A stretch of DNA of 61,636 bases from an uncultured Erysipelotrichaceae bacterium (GCA_934675465.1 CAKUQM010000006.1:1-61636), one strand, 5' to 3'; positions 43,650 to 53,051 are shown, counted from the stretch's first letter. The notes: generated by a model not told the origin, from the sequence alone. Numbers and translations: made by a program.

Positions 43650-46115
43650 TTATTTAGTACTTGTATTACTTACTTTATATACACAAGCGCCCTTAGACTC
43701 AGACCAAATCCAGTTCTTAGAACCCATTTCCTCATCACAAGTGATAATACCATCACTATTTAGATCCTTAGGCCCAGCCTTTTTATCAGCAACATTTGAC
43801 GTTGGAGTAACTGCACCATAAGCAACAATTGCATAAGTAGAGAACTTATCAGTCTTAAACGTTAAGATATTTCCATTTAATGTAGCATCCAACATAGTCA
43901 ATACATCACCATGGAATCTTGCAACCTTAATAGTTTTAGCATTCTTAATTGAATTAACTATATCATCAGGAAGATACATATTAATTGTGATTGGACTATT
44001 TAAACTTGTAATCTTTGTTGGTGTACCATTTTCATCAACACTATACAAATTAATATCCAAAGGAACAATTGTATCTAATTTAGCATTACTTGGAGTTTGC
44101 TTATTAAGCATATCCTTATCATCACTTTGTAAAGCATTTACTAAATCAGTTTCTAACAATATGCCATTAGAATCACCTTGAACCTTCTTAACTTCATCAT
44201 ATGTTGTCTCATCTACAGTTGGAGTAGGAGAAGTTACACTAATCTTTTCTCCATCTTTTAATATTCCATATCTATTATTAATATAGACAACATTATTACC
44301 AGGTACTAAATACATAGAAACATCTTCTGAGAATGTACCGCCAGAAATCGTTGTATCACCACTAAAGCCTTGACCTGGATATGATTTTTCATCAAATAAA
44401 CTAATAGCACCATAGAAATCGCCACCAGTTATGATTGTCTTACCTTCAGTGTCATACCAAATGCCAGTTATAACCGCATCGGTTGCGTTATTTGTAGGTT
44501 TATATGTACCACCATATATCTCTGCATAATTCCAATTCAATAGTGTAGCCTGAGTAGAATTTAAGAATTCGCCATCTTCTATATATAATTTGCCAAAATT
44601 GCCATTCTTAATAGTATTAATTCCACCAGAGAACTTACCATTATGAATTGTTAAAATAGCTTCCTCATTTTCTTTACCTTCACCGTTTCTGATAAGACTT
44701 GAGAAGGAACCAGTAGATATAACAGAAACACCATCATAAATATCCATATTACCCTGATTAGAAATGTTATACCAACTATTGTCACCATTACTTGTAGGGC
44801 TACTACCAGCTTCCTTAGATCTAGTTAGTGTAATTCCGCCCATTAGCTCAAGTGTTGCACCATAATTATTAACAATGTCACCTCTTCCATGAGTAACATT
44901 ATCAATAGTACCCTTACCTGTAATAGTTAAATTACCATTATTAATAATTGTATGTTCATTATTATTTGTTAAAGTAACTCCTTCTAAGATATCGATTGTT
45001 AAAGTCTTACCTTTTGGAATAACGATATCCTCAGTAGTACTTAAATTTAAAGTTATAGTATCACCATTGTTAGCTGCAATTAGTGCAGCAGTTAAAGAAT
45101 CAAAACCTTTATCACCAATAGAGGCAATATATGTTTTTTCAACAATAGTACCATCAGTATTTTGTACTAAACCTTCTTTTAAATACTTAGTAACATCACT
45201 AGAGAAAGTACCGCCAGTTATTTCAGTTTGATGCGTTAAGCCATAAGTTATATCTTCTCTTATACACGGATTACCACCTTTAACTGTGCCACCTGTAATC
45301 TTAGTTATTCCTTTATTAACCGCACTACCAGTAACCGCTCTTGAAACAATAGCTGCATCAGAATTATTCTCTTCTCCAACTATATTTCCTCCTGTAATAA
45401 TAAGCACATTATTATTTTGAACACACGATTGAGCAAATCCTGTAATAGTACCACCATTAATTGTCATTTCACCAGCATCATCATTTTTAACTGTATTAAG
45501 TCCACCATTAAAAGTGCCACCATTAATCGTCAATTTCGCAATAGGATTGCCATTTGTTGAAGGCTCATCAGCATTACCGTAAGAATACCAACCATTTGTA
45601 AGTAAGCTTGAATATTTACCTTTATTCTCAACTGTAACACCAGAATTAATTTCCATTGTTCCATAATTCTTGATTGTATAATAACTATTACCGCCAGAAT
45701 TCTTAGAATCTACACCAGTTTCTTGACTTCTCTTGTATGTTCCACCATTTAAAGTTGCTATTGCTCCCAAATCATTGTAAATAGCAGCTTTTCCATTAGT
45801 GACATTATCAACAATTCCATTGCCTGTAATAGTAAGTTTCCCTTTATTTATAATGGTATGATCATTAACATTGGTTAAAGTAACACCATCAGCAATATTA
45901 ATTGTAATATCCTTTCCAGATTCAATAACAACATCTTCATTGGTGCTTGCTATTAAAGCAATAGTATCCCCATTACCTGCAACATTAATTGCTTCTTGTA
46001 AAGTTGAATATTCAATATCACCTACTTTAGCAACCTTTCCATCATCAGCACTTACACTTGAGCACAACGAAAACACCATCAACAAAGACAACAACACAGA
46101 AATAAACTTTTTCAT
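43650..46115 (-). CDS. Secreted beta-helix repeat protein with Ca-binding-like tail
   Basis: 821 residues. A signal peptide (about 1-23, ending VSADDG) is followed by two similar ~290-residue units, each beginning with a pectin-lyase-like block (STLQEAIN...GNGDTI and SLTAALIA...NNGDTI) and rungs of the type LTINGGTFNGG. A 150-residue mixed domain follows, then a C-terminal tail with DLNSDGIITCDEE (EF-hand or dockerin-like D-x-N-x-DG) and WIWSE, ACVYKV. No LPXTG or membrane anchor. It is likely secreted or surface-attached by an unknown way. Its promoter is 46197-46226 and an IS lies just upstream. Confidence 0.8.
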   Translation of the reverse strand: MKKFISVLLSLLMVFSLCSSVSADDGKVAKVGDIEYSTLQEAINVAGNGDTIALIASTNEDVVIESGKDITINIADGVTLTNVNDHTIINKGKLTITGNGIVDNVTNGKAAIYNDLGAIATLNGGTYKRSQETGVDSKNSGGNSYYTIKNYGTMEINSGVTVENKGKYSSLLTNGWYSYGNADEPSTNGNPIAKLTINGGTFNGGLNTVKNDDAGEMTINGGTITGFAQSCVQNNNVLIITGGNIVGEENNSDAAIVSRAVTGSAVNKGITKITGGTVKGGNPCIREDITYGLTHQTEITGGTFSSDVTKYLKEGLVQNTDGTIVEKTYIASIGDKGFDSLTAALIAANNGDTITLNLSTTEDIVIPKGKTLTIDILEGVTLTNNNEHTIINNGNLTITGKGTIDNVTHGRGDIVNNYGATLELMGGITLTRSKEAGSSPTSNGDNSWYNISNQGNMDIYDGVSVISTGSFSSLIRNGEGKENEEAILTIHNGKFSGGINTIKNGNFGKLYIEDGEFLNSTQATLLNWNYAEIYGGTYKPTNNATDAVITGIWYDTEGKTIITGGDFYGAISLFDEKSYPGQGFSGDTTISGGTFSEDVSMYLVPGNNVVYINNRYGILKDGEKISVTSPTPTVDETTYDEVKKVQGDSNGILLETDLVNALQSDDKDMLNKQTPSNAKLDTIVPLDINLYSVDENGTPTKITSLNSPITINMYLPDDIVNSIKNAKTIKVARFHGDVLTMLDATLNGNILTFKTDKFSTYAIVAYGAVTPTSNVADKKAGPKDLNSDGIITCDEEMGSKNWIWSESKGACVYKVSNTSTK

Positions 46116-46196
46116 AAAATCCTTTCTTCCCTATAGCCCGTATTGTTTAAATAATAAATTGCTAAATCAACCCTTAGCTGGTCTTAATACATTTTT

Positions 46197-46226
46197 ATAA
46201 TATTCTTCTAACTTTTTTCTTGTCAA
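46197..46226 (-). promoter_or_regulatory. Promoter of the beta-helix protein gene
   Basis: -35 TTGACA (46226-46221), 18-base spacer, -10 TATTAT (46202-46197). Consensus -35. The IS left end begins 25 bases upstream of the -35. Confidence 0.7.
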
Positions 46227-46302
46227 TAAAAAGTTTGTAAATTTTTTTACAAAAGTCCTTATTTGCACATGAAGGGTAAAATCTTTAATTTTTCACTAGT
46301 GG

Positions 46303-46414
46303 TATAATATCTATGCTTGTAGAAAGGCAAGCATTCAAGAAATTTCACGAGGTGAATAGTTATTGAAAAACTTGGCGGTTTTGATTATTCATCTCTTGAA
46401 ATTTCAAACCGCCA
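46303..46414 (+). promoter_or_regulatory. Structured IS leader with promoter, leader ORF and alternative hairpins
   Basis: An extended -10 (TGGTATAAT, to 46308) starts the transcript. Three helices are possible: ATGCTTG/CAAGCAT (46313-46319 with 46328-46334); a 22-base helix 46339-46360 with 46384-46405 (one mismatch, two G-U) that buries GAGGTG; and a 9-bp helix TGGCGGTTT/AAACCGCCA (46373-46381 with 46406-46414) just before the transposase ATG. The last two compete for adjacent space and appear exclusive. Confidence 0.6.
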
Positions 46415-46428
46415 GAAATGAAAAATAA
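46363..46428 (+). CDS. Possible 21-residue leader peptide overlapping the transposase start
   Basis: TTG 46363 is preceded at proper distance by GAGGTG (46349-46354) and opens a 21-codon frame (KNLAVLIIHLLKFQTARNEK after the start) whose end overlaps the transposase ATG at 46418. Translating it would run through and melt the 46373-46414 hairpin, so it could couple or gate transposase synthesis. Coding is inferred only from the site and the geometry. Confidence 0.4.
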   Translation: MKNLAVLIIHLLKFQTARNEK

Positions 46429-47428
46429 ATATATAACTAAGTCACTTAGGGCTTTTCCTTTTAGCGATGATAATCTTACACCAGAAGAGGAACTTTTTAA
46501 GTGTACTCTTAATGAATGGTATAACGCTAAACATAGAACCATCAGTGATAATGAAGTAAACTTTATAAATAGTGTTACTATCAATAAATGTCCTTATTGC
46601 GATTCATCTTCTTTTATAAAGAATGGACATAGAAAAGATGGGATTCAAAAGTATAAATGCATAAGCTGTAGTAGAAGTTTTACACCAATTACAAATACAA
46701 TATTTGATAGTCACAAGATTCCTATATCAGAATGGTTTGAATACTTGTTACATCTATTTGAATTCCATTCTATTAAATCTAGTTCTTACGATAATAGAAA
46801 CGCTAATTCTACTGGCGTTTATTGGCTTATTAAAGTGTTTGAAGTACTTAAAGGCATTCAAGATGATGTTGTGCTTGATGGAAGAATATTTCTAGATGAA
46901 ACATACTTCCCTAAAATCAAAAGTGACAACATGACTATAAATGGTAAGAAATTAAGAGGTATATCTAGAAATAAACTAGGAGTTGCCGTAGCTACAAATT
47001 TAAATAGTTCTATATTTATTGTCACTGGTACTTCAAAGCCGAGCGAAAAATCAACACTTTTAGCTTATGGCAAGCATATTAAGGAAGGTTCCACTATTGT
47101 TCATGATAAAGAGAAGTCTCATAACATATTAGTTGATAAGCTTAATCTTATTAGTGAAGATTATTCAAGTGAAGAATTAAAGAACATTGAAGATAAAGAC
47201 AATCCACTTGCGCCAGTTAATAGCTTACATGCATTGGCTAAAAGCTTTATGAGACAGCACGGATCATACAATAGAGATAACTTACAAGACTGGATGAACT
47301 TATTATGGTTTATATTAAATGAGCCATATGATAAGTATGCTAAGGTACTTAAATTTATAGAATTAGCTATAAATTCGCCAAAAAAAGTGAAATATAGAGA
47401 TGCAATGAAGGCTAAAGTGCCTAAATAA
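46418..47428 (+). CDS. Zinc-ribbon DDE transposase of the IS
   Basis: 336 residues. A C2C2 zinc ribbon lies at about 57-85 (CPYCDSSSF ... CISCSRSF), then a short helical domain, and a DDE-type core with FLDETYF, IVHDKEKSH and a distal LQDWMNLLWF segment. The arrangement fits the IS1595 family. No Shine-Dalgarno is visible before ATG 46418, which sits beside a hairpin, so expression is probably low and coupled to an upstream leader peptide. Confidence 0.8.
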   Translation: MKNKYITKSLRAFPFSDDNLTPEEELFKCTLNEWYNAKHRTISDNEVNFINSVTINKCPYCDSSSFIKNGHRKDGIQKYKCISCSRSFTPITNTIFDSHKIPISEWFEYLLHLFEFHSIKSSSYDNRNANSTGVYWLIKVFEVLKGIQDDVVLDGRIFLDETYFPKIKSDNMTINGKKLRGISRNKLGVAVATNLNSSIFIVTGTSKPSEKSTLLAYGKHIKEGSTIVHDKEKSHNILVDKLNLISEDYSSEELKNIEDKDNPLAPVNSLHALAKSFMRQHGSYNRDNLQDWMNLLWFILNEPYDKYAKVLKFIELAINSPKKVKYRDAMKAKVPK

Positions 47429-47466
47429 GGGAAACTTTACCCTTCATGTGCAAATAAGGACTTTTA

Positions 47467-48171
47467 TTACAAATGAAAAGTCACTTCACCACTAGAAAGA
47501 TTGTATGTTTTATTATCTTGTAATACTTTCAAAGAATAATCAGAATCGATACCCAATACCTTAATTTGTTTAACCTCATTATTGATCTCAGCATAGACTT
47601 CTCTATCCTTTAAATAATCATATTCTTTAATATCATTATAGAAATCATAACCTTCCTTAACCTTCATGAAATCATAATATATTTGATTAAATATTTTGTC
47701 CTTTAATAATCTCATATCTTGAGTTTGATTAGTTATCTGATACAAAGAAGTAGGAGTCCTCTTATATTCACCCACAAATTCTCTTTGATTAACATTAAGA
47801 CCTATACCAATAATAAGACATTCTATTTCATTTCTTGTGACAGCCTCCAATAAAATACCACAAAGTTTACTATCCTTATAATATATATCATTAGGCCACT
47901 TAATACTTAAATACTCTAAGTTTAAAGCTTTAATTATAGAAAAAGCACTAATCACCGATAAACTCGAGAATTTATCAATTAGTGCCTTATCTTTAATTAA
48001 AAGCGAAAAGAGCAAGTTTTCACCCTTTTCGCTTTTCCAATTACGATTATTACGACCCCTTCCAGCACTTTGAAAATCAGCACTCACAAAAGTAAAATTA
48101 TCTAATTTCTCATAATTTTCTTTTAAATAAGTATTTGTAGAATCAATAGTCTCAAAATGGATCGTCTTCAT
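47467..48171 (-). CDS. birA: Biotin-protein ligase, no DNA-binding domain
   Basis: 234 residues: the BPL catalytic domain only, without the N-terminal helix-turn-helix of regulatory BirA. Motifs: TDSTNTYL near the start, the biotin/ATP loop GRGRNNRNWKSEKG, SIKWPNDIYY and CGILLEA, then the small C-terminal domain. It biotinylates the carrier protein encoded two genes upstream. It is the last gene of the pckA-oad unit. The IS right repeat starts one base past its stop codon, so any original terminator has been displaced. Confidence 0.92.
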   Translation of the reverse strand: MKTIHFETIDSTNTYLKENYEKLDNFTFVSADFQSAGRGRNNRNWKSEKGENLLFSLLIKDKALIDKFSSLSVISAFSIIKALNLEYLSIKWPNDIYYKDSKLCGILLEAVTRNEIECLIIGIGLNVNQREFVGEYKRTPTSLYQITNQTQDMRLLKDKIFNQIYYDFMKVKEGYDFYNDIKEYDYLKDREVYAEINNEVKQIKVLGIDSDYSLKVLQDNKTYNLSSGEVTFHL

Positions 48172-48176
48172 ATTAA

Positions 48177-49346
48177 TTAACCAAAAATTGTTAACAAGAT
48201 ACCAGCAGCAATAGCACTACCGATAACACCTGCAACATTTGGCCCCATTGCATGCATCAACAAGAAGTTGCTAGGATCTTCCTTTTGACCCTCTTTTTGA
48301 ACAACTCTTGCAGCCATAGGAACCGCACTAACACCAGCAGCACCAATCATTGGATTGATCTTACCGTGTGAGAACTTACACATTACCTTACCACCTAAGA
48401 TACCAAACATACATGCAACAACAAACGCAAAGATACCAAGGGCAAAAATAGATAATGTTTGTAGAGTTAAGAAACTAGTACCCTGAGCTGTAGCACCAAC
48501 TGATAAACCTAATAAAATTGTACAAATATATAATAAAGCATTTGATACAGTATTAGTTAAGTTAGGTACCACACCACATTCCTTAATTAAGTTACCAAGC
48601 ATCAAACAACCAATTAGTGGTGTAGCACTAGGTACAATCAAAGAAACAATCAAAGTAATCACAATAGGGAATAAAATCTTTTCCTTCTTAGAAACACTTC
48701 TTAATTGTTCCATCTTAATTAATCTTTCTTCCTTAGTAGTCAATAACTTAATAATTGGAGGGAAGATAATTGGAACTAGTGCCATATAAGAATAAGCAGC
48801 TAACGCAATAGGAGCTAAATACTGAGTAGAACCTGAAATCGTCAACAATCTATTTGAAGTTAGAATTGCAGTAGGTCCATCAGCACCACCGATAATACCG
48901 ATTGAAGCAGCTTCATAGAAATTAAATCCTAAGAACAAAGCACCAAAGAAAGCTACGAAGATACCAATTTGAGCAGCAGCACCAAGTAACATTGTCTTCT
49001 TATTGGCAATAAGTGGTCCAAAGTCTGTAGTAGCACCAATACCCAAGAAAATTAAACATGGATATAGTTCGCACTCAACACCTAAATGTAAGTAACCAAG
49101 TAATCCTCTTTTAACAATCTCACCAGCTTCATTATAAGTAATATAAATTTCTGGTAATAAGTTAACAAGAATAATACCAAATGAAATTGGAATCAATAAG
49201 TATGGTTCAAAGCCCTTCTTAATAGCTAAATAAAGGAAAATCAAGCCAATACAAATCATAATTAGATTCATCCAACCATTGCCAGTAAAGAAACTAACAA
49301 TACCAGTTGAACCTAAGAATTCTTTTAAGAATAAACCTATATTCAT
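48177..49346 (-). CDS. oadB: Na+-pumping decarboxylase beta subunit
   Basis: 389 residues with about nine to eleven membrane segments. Family motifs: GIGATTDFGPLIANKK, the Na+/H+ site region IGIIGGADGPTAIL with its Asp, and PMIGAAGVSAVPMAARV near the C-terminus. It decarboxylates the carboxybiotin of the carrier subunit and exports Na+. It lies next to the carrier and gamma subunit genes and follows BCCP by 5 bases. Confidence 0.95.
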   Translation of the reverse strand: MNIGLFLKEFLGSTGIVSFFTGNGWMNLIMICIGLIFLYLAIKKGFEPYLLIPISFGIILVNLLPEIYITYNEAGEIVKRGLLGYLHLGVECELYPCLIFLGIGATTDFGPLIANKKTMLLGAAAQIGIFVAFFGALFLGFNFYEAASIGIIGGADGPTAILTSNRLLTISGSTQYLAPIALAAYSYMALVPIIFPPIIKLLTTKEERLIKMEQLRSVSKKEKILFPIVITLIVSLIVPSATPLIGCLMLGNLIKECGVVPNLTNTVSNALLYICTILLGLSVGATAQGTSFLTLQTLSIFALGIFAFVVACMFGILGGKVMCKFSHGKINPMIGAAGVSAVPMAARVVQKEGQKEDPSNFLLMHAMGPNVAGVIGSAIAAGILLTIFG

Positions 49347-49350
49347 AAGC

Positions 49351-49689
49351 TTAGCCTAATACGATTAAAGCATCACCGTTCTTTACTTGACTACCCTTAG
49401 CTGCTTTAATTTCAACAACCTTACCATCAAAACCTGATTGAATTTCATTCTCAAGTTTCATAGCCTCAATAATGGCAACTGTTTGTCCTTTTTTAACAAC
49501 GTCACCAACATTAACCTTAACATCCAAAACCTTGCCAGCAATAGGAGCCTTAACAACATTAGCACCATCACTTACTGGAGCACTAGCTGCTTCTTGCTTT
49601 ACAGTTTCAATCTTCTCACTAGATTCACTAACTTCCTCTAGTTCAACTTCATATACCTTACCATTAACCTTAACTTTATATGTCTTCAT
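49351..49689 (-). CDS. Biotin carrier subunit of the Na+-pumping decarboxylase
   Basis: 112 residues: a short N-terminal beta strand (KTYKVKVNGKVYEVELE), an Ala/Ser/Val linker and a biotinyl domain whose Lys is in EAMKLENEI (about residue 80). The carrier is encoded separately, as in glutaconyl- and methylmalonyl-CoA decarboxylases, instead of being fused to OadA. It is modified by the ligase at 47467. AGAGG precedes the ATG, which follows the gamma subunit stop without a gap. Confidence 0.93.
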   Translation of the reverse strand: MKTYKVKVNGKVYEVELEEVSESSEKIETVKQEAASAPVSDGANVVKAPIAGKVLDVKVNVGDVVKKGQTVAIIEAMKLENEIQSGFDGKVVEIKAAKGSQVKNGDALIVLG

Positions 49690-49992
49690 TTACTTAACCT
49701 CTCTAATACTTACTACACGAATGTTCTTCTTAGTCTTATTACGATAATCGATACTAGCAACAAGTGCTGCCACAGTAGCATCCTCATCATTTAAATCCAA
49801 ATGACTAACTACTGGGGCTGCTGCTGGAGCTTCAACTTTTGTCTCTTCTTCCTTTTCATCATTGCCCATAGCCTTAGCTACAAGCTCTGTTAAGAAGATA
49901 ATAAGAACTAAAATCATGAAAACCATTAAGATGGAAACAACCGCAACAATACCACCGGTTAAAAAATCATATCTAGAAAATCCACTAATCAT
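49690..49992 (-). CDS. oadG: Na+-pumping decarboxylase gamma subunit
   Basis: 100 residues with one membrane segment (about 12-38, GGIVAVVSILMVFMILVLIIF) and an acidic, Ala/Pro-rich cytosolic tail. This is the layout of OadG, which stabilises the alpha-beta complex and binds zinc. A good AAGGTGG site precedes the ATG. Confidence 0.8.
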   Translation of the reverse strand: MISGFSRYDFLTGGIVAVVSILMVFMILVLIIFLTELVAKAMGNDEKEEETKVEAPAAAPVVSHLDLNDEDATVAALVASIDYRNKTKKNIRVVSIREVK

Positions 49993-50004
49993 TTAATTAC
50001 CACC

Positions 50005-51372
50005 TTAGATATATAGCTCGAACTCTTCAACTTCATTTTCGTTATACTTCTTCTTCAAAAATTCAGTTGCGACATTCTCAAACAACGCTAAAGACAACAC
50101 ATCCTCGTCACTCTTTGCGATATCCTTATACTTTTCCTTAAGCTCTTCAAACTCAGGCTTCAATAAATCAGCAGGACGACAAGTAATAGGCTCTTGATCA
50201 CCAATAATCTTCTTCTTAATATCAGGATCAACAGCAGCAGGACTTTGGCCATACTTACCTAATAAATAGTCTTTAACTTCCTTAACACACATCTTATATC
50301 TTTCGCCATTTAAGACATTAAGAACAGACTGTGTACCAACCATTTGTGACATTGGAGTAACAAGAGGTGGATAACCCAAGTCCTTACGAACCTTAGGAAT
50401 CTCCCTTAACACTTCCTCATAACGATCCATTGCACCCTGATCTGTTAATTGTTTAATCATATTAGACAACATACCACCAGGTACTTGGTAAGTTAAGATA
50501 TTAGGATTAACTTGGAAAGACTTTGGATTCAATAGACCATTCTTAACATACTTATTAACAATATTAGTCATGATAGGTTCAGCCTTATGAAGCTCATCCA
50601 TATTTAGCTTAGGATCATACTCAGTTCCCTTAAGCGCATAACACAAAGCCTGAGTAGAAGGTTGCGCAGTACCGTTTGAAAGTGGTGACAATGATGTATC
50701 CACAATATCAACACCAGCCTTGATAGCTGCCATATAAGTCATCTCACAAATACCAGCTGTACAGTGTGAATGTAACTCTAGAGGAATCTTAACTTCCTTC
50801 TTTAATGCAGTAATTAATTCAGTCGCATCACTAGGAGTTAAAACACCAGCCATATCCTTAATACAAATAGAATCAGCACCAAGTTTCTCAACCTTTTTAG
50901 CCAAATCTACATAATATTCAACTGTATGCACAGGACTTGTTGTATAAGATAAGGCGATTTGACACTCACCACCGTACTTCTTAGTAGAAGTAACCGCAGT
51001 AGATAAGTTTCTTAAATCATTCAAGGCATCAAATACTCTAATGATATCGATACCATTTTCAATAGACTTCTTACAAAACATATCAACAACATCATCAGAA
51101 TAATGACGATATCCTAGAATGTTTTGACCTCTAAATAACATTTGAAGCTTAGTATTCTTGCATACTTTTCTAACTGCTCTAAGTCTCTCCCATGGATCCT
51201 CATTCAAGAAACGCATACAAGAGTCAAAAGTAGCACCACCCCAAACTTCAATCGCATGATAGCCAGCTTTATCATAAATCTTGCATAATTCAACTACTTC
51301 TTCAGTAGTCATTCTTGTCGCAAATAAAGATTGATGACCATCACGAACAGATGTTTCAACAATTCTTACCAT
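50005..51372 (-). CDS. oadA: Oxaloacetate decarboxylase alpha subunit, carboxyltransferase only
   Basis: 455 residues: the DRE-TIM carboxyltransferase (ETSVRDGHQSLFATRM; metal His in LELHSHCTAG; the conserved carboxyl-transfer Lys in SICIKDMAG) and the following PYC_OADA domain. The biotinyl domain found at the C-terminus of classical OadA is missing; it is encoded separately at 49351. It transfers the carboxyl of oxaloacetate (or possibly pyruvate/methylmalonyl-type substrates) to biotin. Next to pckA, oxaloacetate is the likely substrate. Confidence 0.93.
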   Translation of the reverse strand: MVRIVETSVRDGHQSLFATRMTTEEVVELCKIYDKAGYHAIEVWGGATFDSCMRFLNEDPWERLRAVRKVCKNTKLQMLFRGQNILGYRHYSDDVVDMFCKKSIENGIDIIRVFDALNDLRNLSTAVTSTKKYGGECQIALSYTTSPVHTVEYYVDLAKKVEKLGADSICIKDMAGVLTPSDATELITALKKEVKIPLELHSHCTAGICEMTYMAAIKAGVDIVDTSLSPLSNGTAQPSTQALCYALKGTEYDPKLNMDELHKAEPIMTNIVNKYVKNGLLNPKSFQVNPNILTYQVPGGMLSNMIKQLTDQGAMDRYEEVLREIPKVRKDLGYPPLVTPMSQMVGTQSVLNVLNGERYKMCVKEVKDYLLGKYGQSPAAVDPDIKKKIIGDQEPITCRPADLLKPEFEELKEKYKDIAKSDEDVLSLALFENVATEFLKKKYNENEVEEFELYI

Positions 51373-51381
51373 ATTTACACC

Positions 51382-52986
51382 TTATAGTTTAGGACCAGCC
51401 TCAACTAAAGCCTTACCCTCATCATTTGTTTCATACTTCTTGAAATTGTTGATGAATCTATTAGCTAAATCCTTAGCTTTTTCATCCCACATTTCAGGAT
51501 TTTCATAAGTATCACGAGGATCTAAGATATGAGTATCAACACCCTTTAATTCAGTTGGAACTTCAAAATTGAAATAAGGAATCTTCTTAGTAGGGGCACT
51601 ATCAATATCATGATTCAAGATAGCATCGATAATACCACGAGTATCCTTAATAGAAATACGCTTACCAGTACCATTCCAACCAGTATTAACCAAATATGCC
51701 TTTGCATTAGATTTTTCCATCTTCTTAACTAACTCAGTTGCATACTTTGTAGGGTGTAACTCAAGGAACGCTTGACCAAAACAAGCTGAGAAAGTTGGAG
51801 TAGGTTCAGTAATACCTCTTTCAGTACCAGCTAACTTAGCAGTAAAACCACTTAAGAAATAATACTTAGTTTGTTCTGGAGTAAGAATTGAAACTGGAGG
51901 CAATACACCAAAGGCATCAGCACTCAAGAAAAAAACACTCTTAGCAGCAGGAGCACTAGAAACTGGAGTAACGATATTATTAATATGATCAATTGGATAA
52001 GATACACGAGTATTCTCAGTTACACTCTTATCAGCGAAATCGATCTCACCATTAGCATCAACAGTGACATTTTCAAGTAATGCATCTCTTCTAATCGCAT
52101 TATAAATATCTGGTTCAGACTCTTTATCAAGGTTGATAACCTTAGCATAACAACCACCTTCAAGGTTGAACACACCATTATCATCCCAACCGTGTTCATC
52201 ATCACCGATCAATAAACGCTTAGGATCTGTAGACAATGTAGTCTTACCAGTACCAGATAAACCAAAGAAGATTGCAGTATTTTCCTTGTTCATATCTGTA
52301 TTAGCTGAACAGTGCATACTTGCAATACCCTTTAGAGGCAAGAAGTAGTTCATCATAGAGAACATACCCTTCTTCATTTCACCACCATACCAAGTATTGA
52401 TGATTACTTGTTCCTTACTTGTAATATTGAAAGCTACACAAGTCTTAGAATGTAAACCTAATTCTTCATAATTTTCAACGCTAGCCTTAGAAGCGTTATA
52501 AACAACGAAATCAGGCTTGAAGTTTTCTAATTCTTCTGCACTAGGTTCAATAAACATATTCTTAACGAAATGTGCTTGCCAAGCTACTTCTACAATGAAT
52601 CTAACAGCCATTCTAGTATCCGCATTAGCACCACAGAACGCATCAACAACAAACAAACGCTTGCCACTTAATTCCTTCTTAGCGATTTCCTTAACTGTAT
52701 TCCAAGTTTCTTCGCTCATAGGGTGGTTATCATTTGGATAATCCTTACTAGTCCACCATACAGTGTCCTTTGAATTTTCATCCATGACAATATATTTATC
52801 CTTAGGAGACCTACCTGTATAAATACCAGTCATTACATTAACAGCACCAAGGTTTGTCTCCTTGCCCTTTTCATAACCTTCTAATTCAGGCTTAGTCTCT
52901 TCAGCATACAAAAATTCATATGAAGGATTATAAACTACTTCCTTAACATCTGAAATTCCATAAACTCCTAAATCAATATTCTTCAT
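51382..52986 (-). CDS. pckA: ATP-type phosphoenolpyruvate carboxykinase
   Basis: 534 residues from ATG 52986, which has GGGAGG 8 bases upstream; a longer reading from 53010 includes that site and is rejected. Motifs: PEP-site GRSPKDKY, NIDLEGGCYAK-type metal loop (NLEGGCYAK), Walker A FFGLSGTGKTT, and the lower-loop RISIKDTRGII. In fermenters it often works in the direction PEP plus CO2 plus ADP to oxaloacetate plus ATP. It is the first gene of the pckA-oadA-oadG-carrier-oadB-birA operon. Confidence 0.96.
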   Translation of the reverse strand: MKNIDLGVYGISDVKEVVYNPSYEFLYAEETKPELEGYEKGKETNLGAVNVMTGIYTGRSPKDKYIVMDENSKDTVWWTSKDYPNDNHPMSEETWNTVKEIAKKELSGKRLFVVDAFCGANADTRMAVRFIVEVAWQAHFVKNMFIEPSAEELENFKPDFVVYNASKASVENYEELGLHSKTCVAFNITSKEQVIINTWYGGEMKKGMFSMMNYFLPLKGIASMHCSANTDMNKENTAIFFGLSGTGKTTLSTDPKRLLIGDDEHGWDDNGVFNLEGGCYAKVINLDKESEPDIYNAIRRDALLENVTVDANGEIDFADKSVTENTRVSYPIDHINNIVTPVSSAPAAKSVFFLSADAFGVLPPVSILTPEQTKYYFLSGFTAKLAGTERGITEPTPTFSACFGQAFLELHPTKYATELVKKMEKSNAKAYLVNTGWNGTGKRISIKDTRGIIDAILNHDIDSAPTKKIPYFNFEVPTELKGVDTHILDPRDTYENPEMWDEKAKDLANRFINNFKKYETNDEGKALVEAGPKL

Positions 52987-53051
52987 CAAAATTTCCTCCC
53001 TTGTTTTCATTTGTAGAAAACAATTTCACGGATTATTATAATCCAAAGATT

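Larger units (their letters stand above)
46251..47465 (+). mobile_element. Intact insertion sequence, IS1595-like
   Basis: A 1215-bp element bounded by perfect 30-bp inverted repeats (46251-46280 and 47436-47465, starting AAAAGTCCTTATTTGC). It carries one transposase gene. No certain target duplication is visible: flanks TTTTTAC and TTATTAC agree at 6 of 7 bases. The right end is one base from the stop codon of the biotin ligase gene. Intact ends and frame suggest recent insertion. Confidence 0.9.

Noticed and set aside
46339..46414. A true H-type pseudoknot in the IS leader
   Set aside because: The second and third helices leave no bases for the linker that must cross the long stem, so the two helices are alternatives.
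46243..47473. An 8-bp target duplication flanking the IS
   Set aside because: The best match is 6 of 7 bases (TTTTTAC and TTATTAC) in AT-rich DNA, too weak to call.
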